A stretch of DNA of 64,000 nucleotides from Akkermansia muciniphila. Its GTDB lineage: Bacteria > Verrucomicrobiota > Verrucomicrobiia > Limisphaerales > F1-80-MAGS106. This document shows, one piece after another, positions 53,820 through 63,561 of this stretch. The position numbers and the translations under genes were made by a program. Each line of letters starts with the position of its first letter. Within the stretch, counting starts at the first letter, position 1. The notes under the pieces were generated by a model. It did not search any database, had not been told where the DNA came from, and saw only the letters and a list, made by a program, of their open reading frames with translations. The DNA is taken from the NCBI GenBank assembly GCA_945865375.1, contig CAMBEJ010000005.1:1-64000 (forward strand), read 5' to 3'.

Positions 53820-55214
53820 ATGGAAGCAAATAAATCAACGCACACCCGCCGTGTTGCCGCGTTCTCCGGGGCGGACGGGTATGGCGATCGCGCCTCCGTG
53901 GATGCCCTCGTGAAGACGGCCCTCAAAGCTCTGGCCCTTCCCGAAGGGTATATCAGACCGGGAGATCGCGTGGTGTTGAAGCCTAACTGGGTCAAGGAAC
54001 ATGACGAGCGCAACCCCGGAAGCCAGAACTGGGAGCATGTCGTCACCCACCCTTCGGTGATCGAAAGTGTCGCGCGGTGGGTTGCCCCATTCCTGCAGGG
54101 TTCTGGATCCATCACCGTGTGCGATGCCCCTCAAACCGATTCTTCTTTCGGCCTGATACGGTCCTATTGCCAGTTGGACGCCATGATCGCCCGTCTGCGG
54201 CAAGAGTTCGATGGAGTTCGCTTCGAACTGCTTGACCTGCGCCCGGAAGAATGGCACGCGGTTGACGGGGTAACGGTCTCCAAACGCTCCCTTCCCGGCG
54301 ATCCTCTGGGCAGCACTTTGGTCTGTTTGAACGATGCGAGCGAATTCGTTGGATTTTCGGGGTTGGGCCGCCTGTATGGAGCTTCTTTCGACATGGCTGA
54401 AACCAACACGCGACACGAGGGGCTACACCATGAATACATGCTCTGCCGCACACCCATGGAGGCGGATGTGTTCATCAACCTGCCCAAACTGAAAACTCAT
54501 AAGAAAGTGGGTATCACGTGCGCCCTCAAGAATTTGGTGGGTATCAATGCCAATAAAAATTGGCTGCCGCACCACACCGAAGGAACGCCCGAAGCGGGCG
54601 GTGACCAGTTCCCCGTCGCCACGGTCAAGTCGCGTTTGGAACATTCCTGGATGGGCGTCGCAAAGCGCTGGCTGAAGCATAGGCCATCCCTCTCAAGGGT
54701 GTTTGTTCCAGTCAAGAAATTAGCTCGCCTCTACTTCGGCGACACACAGTCCGTTGTGCGCTCAGGCAACTGGCATGGAAACGATACCTGTTGGCGCATG
54801 GTTTTGGACCTCAACAAATGCCTTTTCTCCTTCGGTGGCGACGGTTTGCCCCGAACGACTCCCGTTCGCTATTTGGCCGTGGTGGACGGAATCGTGGGCG
54901 GCGAGGGCAATGGCCCCATGTCACCGGACCCCGTCGCGTCCGGCATCATCATTGCCGGGGTGGATCCGGCGTCCGTCGATTGTGTGGCCGCCGAAGTCAT
55001 GGGGTTCGATTGGCGCAAGGTCCGCCTTCTCAAAGGGGCTTTCGAGATCCAACACTTGAACTTCGCGCGCTTTCCTCCCGATGAAATTCGTGTCATCTCG
55101 AATAATCCCTCTTGGGACGGACCTCTGGGAAAGATGTCGAACACGTTTCATTTCAAGCCCCATTTTGGGTGGACAGGCGCTATCGAAAAGCAAACCAGGA
55201 GTTTTGTCGCGTGA
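53820..55214 (+). CDS. DUF362-domain protein
   Basis: A 464-residue protein with the DUF362 pattern: PGDRVVLKPNWVKEHDERNP, SITVCDAPQTDSSF, and FINLPKLKTHKKVGITCALK followed by NLVGINANK. No Fe-S cluster motif is seen in the rest of the sequence. Genes of this family occur in polysaccharide or redox clusters; the activity is not known. It overlaps the PaaK-like ligase gene by 4 nt (GTGA), so the two are cotranslated. This suggests that they work on the same molecule. Confidence 0.85.
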   Translation: MEANKSTHTRRVAAFSGADGYGDRASVDALVKTALKALALPEGYIRPGDRVVLKPNWVKEHDERNPGSQNWEHVVTHPSVIESVARWVAPFLQGSGSITVCDAPQTDSSFGLIRSYCQLDAMIARLRQEFDGVRFELLDLRPEEWHAVDGVTVSKRSLPGDPLGSTLVCLNDASEFVGFSGLGRLYGASFDMAETNTRHEGLHHEYMLCRTPMEADVFINLPKLKTHKKVGITCALKNLVGINANKNWLPHHTEGTPEAGGDQFPVATVKSRLEHSWMGVAKRWLKHRPSLSRVFVPVKKLARLYFGDTQSVVRSGNWHGNDTCWRMVLDLNKCLFSFGGDGLPRTTPVRYLAVVDGIVGGEGNGPMSPDPVASGIIIAGVDPASVDCVAAEVMGFDWRKVRLLKGAFEIQHLNFARFPPDEIRVISNNPSWDGPLGKMSNTFHFKPHFGWTGAIEKQTRSFVA

Positions 55215-56608
55215 GCTTGGAGGACTCACTTTATCCGCTTCTCGGTGTTTACGAGAAGCTCCCACTGCCGTTGAAGCGCGGCGCGGGCAGGCTCTACAGG
55301 ATGCTCCCGCAGGGATTTCGATTGGGACGCCATTACGCCGATTTTGTCGCGCTCACCGAATCCGGGAATTGCGGGACCCCCGAGGAGCTCTGGGATCACC
55401 AACTGATCGAGTTGCGCCGGGTTCTACAACACGCCGGCCTGTCCTGCCCTTTCTACAAGAAACGGTTCGAGACCTCTGGATTTGATCCCAAGCGCCTGGA
55501 TTCACCCGAGGACCTGCGCCGATGTCCCTTGCTGGAAAAGCAGGATCTTGTCGGTTTTCGGGAGGACCTCGTTTCCACCCGCATCCCAACGTCGCAACGG
55601 TTGTACATGACGACAGGAGGATCGACGGGCGTCCCCGTGGGATTCTATCTGCACCACGGCATCAGCCGACCCAAGGAGCAGGCCTTTCTCGAGGCCCTGT
55701 GGGGGCGGGCGGGATATACCCCAGGGGCGCGTTTGGTGGTCATCCGAGGGCACGTCGTCAATCCCCGGTCGCAGGGGCGCATCGCTTCCTACGACGCCAC
55801 ACGGGATTGGTTGATGTTGTCCTCCTACCACCTTACTGAAAACCGGCTTCCCGAGTATCTGGATGAAATCGAGCGGTTCCGACCCGATTTCCTGCACGCC
55901 TACCCTTCAGCCGCGCTGCAATTGGCAGAATACTTGGAGCGGTCGGGCCAATGTTGGAGAACCCCAATCAAAGCGATTCTCTGCGGGTCGGAGCGTTTGA
56001 CGATTCCTCAGAAACGCCTCCTCGAAAGGGTGTTTCGCTGCCGAATCTATCGCTGGTACGGTCACTCGGAGCGCGTCGTCCTGGCCGGGGAAGGAAGAAT
56101 AAGCGAATCGTTTTATTTCTGGCCCCAATATGGGTATGTGGAGTTTGGTCCGCCCGACAAGGAAGGGCTGCGGGAGGTGATCGGAACTTCATTCCATAAC
56201 CTGGCGATGCCTCTCATCCGTTACCGTACGGGCGACTACGTGCGGGTTGCCGATCCCGGGCTTGATGGACCCGCCGAGTTTCCATGGCCTGCGGCTACCG
56301 AAATTGCCGGACGCGAGCAGGAATTTCTGGTCAGTGCCGCTGGTAGAAAAATCTCTTTGACCGCGTTCAACATGCACGACGCCATCTTTGACCATCTTTA
56401 TGCCGTTCAATTTTTTCAGGAGCAACCCGGCGTTGCGGAGTTTCGTTATGTGCCCAGCCCCGCTTTCCACAAATCGCGATTGGTTTCCATAGAGGCGGGC
56501 ATCCGCCGAAAGCTGGGGGATGATTTTAAGATAGCTTTGCGCGAAGTCGGAGAGACCGAAAAAACCGCACGGGGCAAACACCGATGGCTTGTCAGTCGGT
56601 TGGGCTAG
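55211..56608 (+). CDS. PaaK/CapK-like AMP-forming ligase
   Basis: A 465-residue adenylate-forming enzyme of the phenylacetate-CoA ligase-like group, which in capsule and exopolysaccharide loci is called CapK. The P-loop-like YMTTGGSTGVPVGFYLHH, AILCGSERLTIPQKRLLERV, YRWYGHSERVVLAGEG and PLIRYRTGDYVRVADPG with the later EQEFLVSAAGRKISLTAFNM are typical. The usual substrate is an aryl or acyl acid, so an acyl-CoA or acyl transfer on a sugar is possible. The start is GTG at 55211, which overlaps the DUF362 gene by 4 nt. Confidence 0.85.
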   Translation: MSLEDSLYPLLGVYEKLPLPLKRGAGRLYRMLPQGFRLGRHYADFVALTESGNCGTPEELWDHQLIELRRVLQHAGLSCPFYKKRFETSGFDPKRLDSPEDLRRCPLLEKQDLVGFREDLVSTRIPTSQRLYMTTGGSTGVPVGFYLHHGISRPKEQAFLEALWGRAGYTPGARLVVIRGHVVNPRSQGRIASYDATRDWLMLSSYHLTENRLPEYLDEIERFRPDFLHAYPSAALQLAEYLERSGQCWRTPIKAILCGSERLTIPQKRLLERVFRCRIYRWYGHSERVVLAGEGRISESFYFWPQYGYVEFGPPDKEGLREVIGTSFHNLAMPLIRYRTGDYVRVADPGLDGPAEFPWPAATEIAGREQEFLVSAAGRKISLTAFNMHDAIFDHLYAVQFFQEQPGVAEFRYVPSPAFHKSRLVSIEAGIRRKLGDDFKIALREVGETEKTARGKHRWLVSRLG

Positions 56609-56871
56609 CACCTTTACTGAGGGCTGAAGTTCCTCAGAGCCCCTCGGGTCCATCCCCAATCCGAAACTTTTGGATTCCACTCAAAACAGAGAGTAACCCG
56701 AACGGTTCGCCCCAGCAGTTCTCATGACGTCAATCGGCCTACAAAATGGTCGTTTTCCGGGAGTGGAGGCAGGGCCTTCACTCGGCTGGCGTCGCAGGAA
56801 CCACAATAAGAATTGCTCTTCCATCTTGGCGACGACTTGACCCGCTGCCTTTATTACCGAATACTGCCCTC

Positions 56872-58080
56872 ATGATCACCAAGTCACTGACTATCCTGAC
56901 ATCGTTCGCTCTCATCCTGTCCGCCTCCGCCGAAGACGCGGTCAAATTCAAGAAAATCAAGCTCACCGACCAGTTCCTCAGCGAAGGCGCGCACGCCGGT
57001 GATTTCAACAAAGACGGCAAGATGGACATCGTCGCGGGCTGGCAATGGTTTGCCGGGCCCGACTTCAAGCAGGCCCACGAGTTCACCCCGCCGCCCGCGA
57101 AACCTTACGACGGCGCAAAAAGTTACTCCGACTACTTCCTCACCTTCGTTCACGACTTCAACGGCGATAAATGGGATGACATCCTGGTGTTCAGTTGGCC
57201 CGGGAAGGAGGCTGCATGGTACGAAAACCCTCAGAAGCCCAGCGGCCATTGGTCCAAGCACGTGCTTCTCGACGAGGCCGACAACGAATCGCCGCAGCTC
57301 GGCGACATGAACGGCGACGGCAAGCCCGAGTTAATCTGCCACACAGGGGGCCGTTTCGGTTTCGGGGAAATCGATTGGAAGAACCCCACGTCGCCCGCGA
57401 AATTCTGGCCTGTTTCCCCTGAGGACAAGAAGAACATCTTCCGCTACACCCACGGGTACGGCTACGGCGACATCAACGGCGACGGCAAGCCCGACATTCT
57501 CGAAAAGAACGGCTGGTGGGAGCAGCCAGGGAACTATCGCGCGGGCGGTGAGTGGAGGTTCCACAAAACGCCGTTCGCGCCCGCAGGCCTGCGCGGCGGC
57601 GCGCAGATGCTTGTGATGGACGTGAATGGCGACGGACGGAGGGATGTGATCACGAGCTGGGACGCTCACGGCTATGGCATCGCCTGGTATGAGCAGCAAA
57701 TCGATGGCGAATTCAAAGAACACATTCTCGTGAACACCAAGCCCGGCGACAATCAATACGGTGTGCAGTTCACCCAACCTCATGCCATGGTCCTTGCCGA
57801 CATCAACGGCGACGGGCTGATGGATTTTGTGACGGGCAAACGCTTCTGGGCGCACGGGCCTGCGGCGGACGCCGAACCGGGCGCACCCGCCGTGCTCTAC
57901 TGGTTCGAGTTGAAACGCGGTCCCAACAAGACTGCTGAGTATATCCCCCACAAAATCGACGACGACTCCGGCGTCGGAACTCAGATTACTGCCGCAGACC
58001 TCAATGGCGATGGCAAACTCGACATTATTTCGGCAAACAAGAAGGGCCTCTCCTTTTTCATACAAGAACACACGAAATAG
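56872..58080 (+). CDS. FG-GAP/VCBS repeat secreted protein
   Basis: A 402-residue exported protein with a signal peptide (MITKSLTILTSFALILSASA) and seven FG-GAP/VCBS-type repeats. Each contains a calcium-binding loop, for example DFNKDGKMDIVAG, DMNGDGKPELICH, DINGDGKPDILEK, DVNGDGRRDVITS and DLNGDGKLDIISA. The repeats would fold as a seven-bladed propeller, and may bind sugars or proteins. It is followed 38 bp later by the PVC-type heme protein gene, so both may be cotranscribed. The ATG at 56872 is chosen for the signal peptide. Confidence 0.88.
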   Translation: MITKSLTILTSFALILSASAEDAVKFKKIKLTDQFLSEGAHAGDFNKDGKMDIVAGWQWFAGPDFKQAHEFTPPPAKPYDGAKSYSDYFLTFVHDFNGDKWDDILVFSWPGKEAAWYENPQKPSGHWSKHVLLDEADNESPQLGDMNGDGKPELICHTGGRFGFGEIDWKNPTSPAKFWPVSPEDKKNIFRYTHGYGYGDINGDGKPDILEKNGWWEQPGNYRAGGEWRFHKTPFAPAGLRGGAQMLVMDVNGDGRRDVITSWDAHGYGIAWYEQQIDGEFKEHILVNTKPGDNQYGVQFTQPHAMVLADINGDGLMDFVTGKRFWAHGPAADAEPGAPAVLYWFELKRGPNKTAEYIPHKIDDDSGVGTQITAADLNGDGKLDIISANKKGLSFFIQEHTK

Positions 58081-58118
58081 CCGGTCACGCTCTCTCACAA
58101 CCTCACGTCATCGATCGT

Positions 58119-61100
58119 ATGAATCCTCCTCCTCTTTCTATCGCCTCCGTTTTCTTCGCGCTCTCCCTCTGCTTCAGTGTTGGAGGCTTGCTGGCCCAGA
58201 ATGCGGACGCCTTCGATTTGCGGGACGGAGACCGCGTGGTCTTCCTGGGAGATACGCTGATAGAAAGAGAGCGGACCGAAGGCTACATCGAGTACGTCGC
58301 CACCACGAGTTTTCCTGATCGCCAGGTCACCTTTCGCAACCTTGGTTGGAGCGCCGACACGCCACAAGGGCAGTCCCGCGTGGGGTTCGACCACGCCAAA
58401 TCTCCCGATGTCTGGCTCGAGCAACTGACTAATTCGATAGCTTTGGTCAAGCCAACGGTGGTGTTTCTGGGTTACGGCATGGCCAATTCGTTCCAGGGCG
58501 AAGCGGCGTTGCCAAAATTCATCGCGCAGCTCGGGACGCTCATGGACGCTGTGCAGCATCACTCGGCTGCAGCCATTCGTTGGGTCATTCTGAGTCCCAT
58601 TGCCCACGAGAAATTGCCCGCGCCGCTTCCCGATCCAACAGCTCATAATCTTCAACTCTCCGCCTATGTCAAAGCCTTGAAGGAATTTGCTGCCAGGCGA
58701 AACACGCACTTCGTGAATCTCTTCGAAACCCTGGCTCCAGACTCCTCGACTCCTGCATCACCCTCGTTAACCGATGATGGCTTGCACCTGACCGCCTACG
58801 GCTATCGTCGCGCTGCCGGAGCCATCCGCTCGAGCCTCCAGTGGCCTTCGCCCTCTGGGGATGTCGACATCCTCCCTAAGAAGGGACCGCAGGCTGATCA
58901 GGCGGAAGACCTTCGCCAGGTCATTCTAAAGAAAAACGAGCTCTTCTTTCACCGATGGCGCCCCCAAAACAACACGTACCTCTTCCTCTTTCGAAAAAAT
59001 GAGCAAGGCCAGAACGCGAGAGAAATTCCACAGTTCGATCCGCTCATCGAAGAACAGGAGAAAAAAATCGCTGCACTGCGCAAACCGCGGCCGCACACCG
59101 TCGAGATCGAGGCCGGTTCGTTGGAGGCGAAGCCTGCCGCAAAGCGATCGAAGAAGGAGTCCATTCTCGCCCCAATCCAACCGCTGCCTCCTCCTCAGTT
59201 CGATCTCGATCCCAATCTCGAGATCACCCTCTACGCCGAGAACCCCCTGCTCGCGAAACCGATTCACATGAACTTCGACGCCCAAGGACGCCTGTGGGTG
59301 GCCAGCAGCGAAGTCTATCCCCAGATCAAACCAGGCCAGGAAGCCGCGGACAAAATCATCATTCTCGAAGACACCGACGGCGACGGCAAGGCTGAGAAGT
59401 CCACGGTCTTTGCGGAAGGCCTGCTGATTCCCACTGGCGTCCTTCCGGGTGATGGCGGCGTCTATGTCGGCGCGAGCACTGAGCTGCTGCACTTGAAGGA
59501 CACCGATGGTGACGGCAAAGCCGATCAACGCCGCGTCGTGCTCAGCAGCTTCGGCACGGAAGATACACACCACATCCTGCACACGCTGCGATGGGGTCAC
59601 GACGGCCAGCTCTACATGAACCAGAGCATTTACATCCATACCCATGCCGAAACCCCACACGGTGTCATCCGCCTGAACAGCGGCGGCATCTTGAATCTAC
59701 GAGTTCCCACAATGGAGGTCGGCATTCACATGAAGGGGCTGGTGAATTCCTGGGGCCACGCCATCGACAACTTCGGCCAAAGCTTCGCCACCGACGGCGC
59801 GAGCAGCGCGGACATCGGACAAGGGGGTCTCTTTCACGTGATTCCCCAGGCAATGTATCTCACCTACGCCGGTGCCCGGCGCATCCACACCAGTGCCAGC
59901 CCTGGGTCCTATCCCAAATTCGCCGGGCTCGAGTATGTCCGCAGCCCGCACTTCCCTGATGACTGGCAGGGCAACTTCGTCACTTGCGACTTTCGGGCCC
60001 ATCGCGTGGTTCGCTTCGCCATGGAGGAAAAAGACTCCTCTTTCGTCACCCGTGAAATGCCCGACCTTGTCCGCACGAAGGACGTCGCGTTCCGGCCCAT
60101 CGACATCAAGATCGGTCCCGACGGGGCGCTCTACATTGCCGATTGGTCGAACCCGATCATCCAGCACGGAGAAGTCGATTTCCGCGATCCACGCCGCGAC
60201 CACGAGCACGGACGCATCTGGCGGCTGAGTTACAAAGGCCGCAAACCGGCCCCGAAGCAGGACCTCACGAAAGCCAGCACCGCGGAGCTCTTCGCCAATC
60301 TTCTGAGTTCAAATCTATTCTCCAAAGAACACAGCCGCAGGCTCCTGACCGAGCGCGGCTGGGCCCTCGAAAAAGAACTCGCCGCCTGGGCCAAAGCCCA
60401 AGCCTCCGAACAGGGCCGCCTCGAAGCGCTTTGGATGTATCAGGCCATCGACATCGTCGAATCCAAGCTCCTCGAACAACTCCTGGGAGCCCAAGACGGC
60501 CGTGTCCGAGCGGCCGCCGTGCGGGTGCTCGCTTTCTGGCAGCAACGCCTCCCGGCCGACCCAGTGCGTGTCGCCTCCGCCGGTCAAGGGTGGTCCCCTG
60601 CCCCTCTCCCGCTGGCTCGTGCTGAACTGCCCTCAACCAAAGCCCTCGAACTCCTCTCAGCCCGCGTGACGGATCAGAACCCGCTCGTCCGCCTGGAAGC
60701 TTTGCGCGCTCTCGCTCGCATCCCCACGGCACGCGCCGCGGAACTCGCTCTCAGTGTCCTGGATCAACCGATGGACAAGTCCCTTGATTACGCTCTCTGG
60801 CTCACCCTCAACGACCTATCTGAACCGTGGCTTGCCGCTCTCAAGTCCGGGGCCTGGAATATCGACGGACGGTCGAAGCAACTTGAGTACGGCCTCAAAG
60901 CCATCGAACCCACCCAAGCCAGCGCGGTTCTTGGTCGGCTCATCGGGGACAAGCCGTTTCCGAAGGACGGGTCCGGTCCATGGATCGAGCTCATCGGTCA
61001 AGCCGGCACCGCGAAGGAACTTCGGCGACTCTTCGATCAAGTGCTGGCGGCGGGCTTCGACGAGCCGGCGACTGCTCGCGCCCTCTCCTCTCTCAATCAA

Positions 61101-62582
61101 GCGGTCCGGCTCCGTAATGTAAAACCCACGGGAAGCACCCTCGAGCTCGGTGCCCTGTTCACTCACGCCAACGAGTCGGTCCGCGTCGAATCTGTGCGCC
61201 TCGCAGGCGGATGGAGGAACCTCGGCAAATACTTCGCTGAACTCGGCGTCATCGCCCGCAACAAAGACTCCGCACCGGCGCTTCGAGACGCCGCTTTTGG
61301 CGCTCTCCGCGATATCGGCGGCCAGGGGGCGATCGATATGCTGACACCGCTGACCGCCGGAACGACCGACCAAAACATTCGCCGCGCCGCCGTCCTTGCT
61401 CTCGCCGCGCTGAATCTCGACAAAGCCGTTCCCGCCGCCGTCGAGATCCTGGCGAGCACGGCTACCGAAGCGGATGCGCTCGCTTTGTGGCGTGCTCTCC
61501 TGAGCATCAAAGGAGCGGCGCCCGCGCTCGCCAGAGCCTTGCCCAAAGCTGGCATCTCCGTAGCCGTTGCCAAGGCTGGCCTGCGCGCCGCTCGCGAAGG
61601 AGGTCGCAGCGAGCCTAATCTCGTCCTCGCCATCACACGGGGCAGCAGCCTGGATGAAGGCGATGTGATCCTGAGCGAAACGGAATTGAAGCAACTTGCC
61701 ATCGATGTCATCGCCAACGGGGATCCCGTCCGTGGCGAGTTCGTGTATCACCGCAAGGATCTCTCCTGCGTCGCCTGTCACGCCATTGGTGGCGCCGGTG
61801 GAAAGGTGGGACCCGACATGACCAGCATCGGGGCCAGCGCGCCGTTGGATTATCTTCTTGAATCCGTCTGGTTCCCCAACAGGAAAATCAAGGAAGGCTA
61901 CCATGCCGTCACCGTGGAGACGAAGGACGGCCAGGAGTTCTCCGGCATCCTCGTGCGTGAGAACACGGAGCAAATCATCCTGCGGGATGCCACGGGCAAG
62001 GAGCTCGCCATCGCGAAAACCAACGTGTCCGAGCGCCGAATCGGCTCTCTCTCACTCATGCCGGCAGGATTGATCGACAGCCTCACCCAGCAGGAGAGGA
62101 TAGACCTCTTCCGTTTCGTGAGTGAGCTCGGAAAACCCGGGCCCTTTGACGCCACCAAAGGCCACATCGCCCGCGTCTGGAAAGTGCGTCCTGGAATCCA
62201 TACCCTCGAACAATTCGGCGAGGAGGGGTTCGTGACGAGCGACCTCAACAGCAGGGATTGGACCCCCCTCTACACGAACGTGGACGGACACCTCCCAGCC
62301 AACCGCATCACCGAAGGCGCCGTGCCAGGCAAGTATTTGGGCTTGATCGGCCTCTACGCCGCCGCTCAGCTCCAAATCGCCAACTCCGGCCCCGTGACCC
62401 TCAGGTTCACCGGGGCAGCGGGGGCCACAATCTGGATCGATGGCAAGCCTCAAGAATCGCGCGCTGAGCTGAGAGTAGAGCTCGCCAGCGGCATACACCC
62501 CATCGTCGTGCGTCTCGATCCGAAGAAGCTTCCAAGCTCACTCCGGCTCGATTCCAGTGAGGGGACTTTCATCACAAACTAG
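58119..62582 (+). CDS. PVC-type heme-binding CxxCH protein with SGNH N-terminus
   Basis: A 1487-residue exported protein. A signal peptide (about 1-27) is followed by an SGNH/GDSL-like domain (about 35-250, GDRVVFLGDTLIERERTEGY and DGLHLTAYGYRRAAGAI). Then comes a membrane-bound-dehydrogenase-like propeller (about 370-720, LWVASSEVYPQIKPG and ILEDTDGDGKAEKSTVFAEG), HEAT-like repeats (about 740-1160), and a cytochrome c domain with CVACHAIG (CxxCH at about 1217). The C-terminus (about 1370-1487) is a carbohydrate-binding-like part. The whole layout is that of the large PVC proteins seen near sulfatases and hydrolases. No further enzyme neighbours confirm a substrate. Confidence 0.9.
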   Translation: MNPPPLSIASVFFALSLCFSVGGLLAQNADAFDLRDGDRVVFLGDTLIERERTEGYIEYVATTSFPDRQVTFRNLGWSADTPQGQSRVGFDHAKSPDVWLEQLTNSIALVKPTVVFLGYGMANSFQGEAALPKFIAQLGTLMDAVQHHSAAAIRWVILSPIAHEKLPAPLPDPTAHNLQLSAYVKALKEFAARRNTHFVNLFETLAPDSSTPASPSLTDDGLHLTAYGYRRAAGAIRSSLQWPSPSGDVDILPKKGPQADQAEDLRQVILKKNELFFHRWRPQNNTYLFLFRKNEQGQNAREIPQFDPLIEEQEKKIAALRKPRPHTVEIEAGSLEAKPAAKRSKKESILAPIQPLPPPQFDLDPNLEITLYAENPLLAKPIHMNFDAQGRLWVASSEVYPQIKPGQEAADKIIILEDTDGDGKAEKSTVFAEGLLIPTGVLPGDGGVYVGASTELLHLKDTDGDGKADQRRVVLSSFGTEDTHHILHTLRWGHDGQLYMNQSIYIHTHAETPHGVIRLNSGGILNLRVPTMEVGIHMKGLVNSWGHAIDNFGQSFATDGASSADIGQGGLFHVIPQAMYLTYAGARRIHTSASPGSYPKFAGLEYVRSPHFPDDWQGNFVTCDFRAHRVVRFAMEEKDSSFVTREMPDLVRTKDVAFRPIDIKIGPDGALYIADWSNPIIQHGEVDFRDPRRDHEHGRIWRLSYKGRKPAPKQDLTKASTAELFANLLSSNLFSKEHSRRLLTERGWALEKELAAWAKAQASEQGRLEALWMYQAIDIVESKLLEQLLGAQDGRVRAAAVRVLAFWQQRLPADPVRVASAGQGWSPAPLPLARAELPSTKALELLSARVTDQNPLVRLEALRALARIPTARAAELALSVLDQPMDKSLDYALWLTLNDLSEPWLAALKSGAWNIDGRSKQLEYGLKAIEPTQASAVLGRLIGDKPFPKDGSGPWIELIGQAGTAKELRRLFDQVLAAGFDEPATARALSSLNQAVRLRNVKPTGSTLELGALFTHANESVRVESVRLAGGWRNLGKYFAELGVIARNKDSAPALRDAAFGALRDIGGQGAIDMLTPLTAGTTDQNIRRAAVLALAALNLDKAVPAAVEILASTATEADALALWRALLSIKGAAPALARALPKAGISVAVAKAGLRAAREGGRSEPNLVLAITRGSSLDEGDVILSETELKQLAIDVIANGDPVRGEFVYHRKDLSCVACHAIGGAGGKVGPDMTSIGASAPLDYLLESVWFPNRKIKEGYHAVTVETKDGQEFSGILVRENTEQIILRDATGKELAIAKTNVSERRIGSLSLMPAGLIDSLTQQERIDLFRFVSELGKPGPFDATKGHIARVWKVRPGIHTLEQFGEEGFVTSDLNSRDWTPLYTNVDGHLPANRITEGAVPGKYLGLIGLYAAAQLQIANSGPVTLRFTGAAGATIWIDGKPQESRAELRVELASGIHPIVVRLDPKKLPSSLRLDSSEGTFITN

Positions 62583-62611
62583 AAGCCAGTGTTCAGATCA
62601 TTCTATTCCTT

Positions 62612-63472
62612 ATGAAATTTGTTCTCCTCGCAGTTTGGGCCATGGCCGCCAGTGCTCTCGCGGTTGATTTATCAGGGGATTTCAAAGGACCCCTTGGAAT
62701 TCAGCTCTACAGCCTGCGTGAATCCTTCAAGCGGGATGTCGCAGGCACTCTCGATCGGGTCAAGGGGTTAGGCTTCGCGGAAATCGAAGGCGGGGGCGAT
62801 TACGGCCTTGGTATCGAAAAATACAAGGCCCTGCTCAAAGAGCGTGGGATCAAATTGGTGAGCGCCGGATTCGGATACAAGAATTTGCAAGAGAACCTCG
62901 CCGGGTCGGTGGAGCGGGCGCGGGACCTCGGGGTGAAATTCGCGATGTGCGCGTGGATCAACCACGATTCCAAGGCAGGTTTCACGGAGGCCGACGTGAG
63001 GCGGGCCGCATCGGATTTCAACAAGTGGGGCGAGGCGTTCAAGCAGGCGGGTATCACCTTCGCGTACCACCCGCATGGCTATGAATTCCGCCCGCTCAAA
63101 GAGAAGAGCGATCGAACACACTTCGATCTGCTCGTTGAGCTGACAACGCCGGAATTCGTCAGTTTCGAGATGGATGTTTTTTGGGTCACGCATCCAGGTC
63201 AGGATCCCGCAAAACTGCTCGCGAAATATCCCAACCGCTGGGCGCTGATGCACATCAAGGATCTTCGCAAGGGCGCTCCCACGGGGATCCACACTGGCCA
63301 GGCCCCGCCAACCGACGATGTGCCGATCGGCACGGGGCAGGTCGACTGGCCTGCCGTGTTGAAGCAGGCCGCTGCCGTCGGAGTAAAACACTACTTCATC
63401 GAGGACGAGTCCCTGACCGTGCTGGAAGCCCTGCCATTGAGTGTGAAATACCTTCAAACCGTGAAGTTTTGA
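62612..63472 (+). CDS. Exported sugar phosphate isomerase/epimerase (TIM barrel)
   Basis: A 286-residue protein of the xylose-isomerase-like TIM barrel family (AP endonuclease family 2). It has a signal peptide (MKFVLLAVWAMAASALA). Barrel strands include GPLGIQLYSLRESFKRDVAG, ERGIKLVSAGFGYKNLQENL, AYHPHGYEFRPLKEKSDRTH and VSFEMDVFWVTHPGQDP, and the metal-binding Glu/His/Asp set is largely visible. Relatives isomerise keto-sugars such as hydroxypyruvate or inosose. It follows the PVC heme gene by 29 bp, so they may form an operon. Export suggests action in the periplasm. Confidence 0.85.
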   Translation: MKFVLLAVWAMAASALAVDLSGDFKGPLGIQLYSLRESFKRDVAGTLDRVKGLGFAEIEGGGDYGLGIEKYKALLKERGIKLVSAGFGYKNLQENLAGSVERARDLGVKFAMCAWINHDSKAGFTEADVRRAASDFNKWGEAFKQAGITFAYHPHGYEFRPLKEKSDRTHFDLLVELTTPEFVSFEMDVFWVTHPGQDPAKLLAKYPNRWALMHIKDLRKGAPTGIHTGQAPPTDDVPIGTGQVDWPAVLKQAAAVGVKHYFIEDESLTVLEALPLSVKYLQTVKF

Positions 63473-63561
63473 GGTTCCGAGATCGCGCGCAAGGAACGCC
63501 ACGTTGTTGCCGGTTCATCGGGTTGGATCGTTAGGTTAGGGACAGCGAGCCCGGCGATCCG

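Noticed and set aside
56837..56865. TTGACC and AATACT spaced by 17 nt before the FG-GAP gene
   Set aside because: It lies 7 bp from the start codon, so the promoter would give a leaderless message; kept only as a weak possibility.
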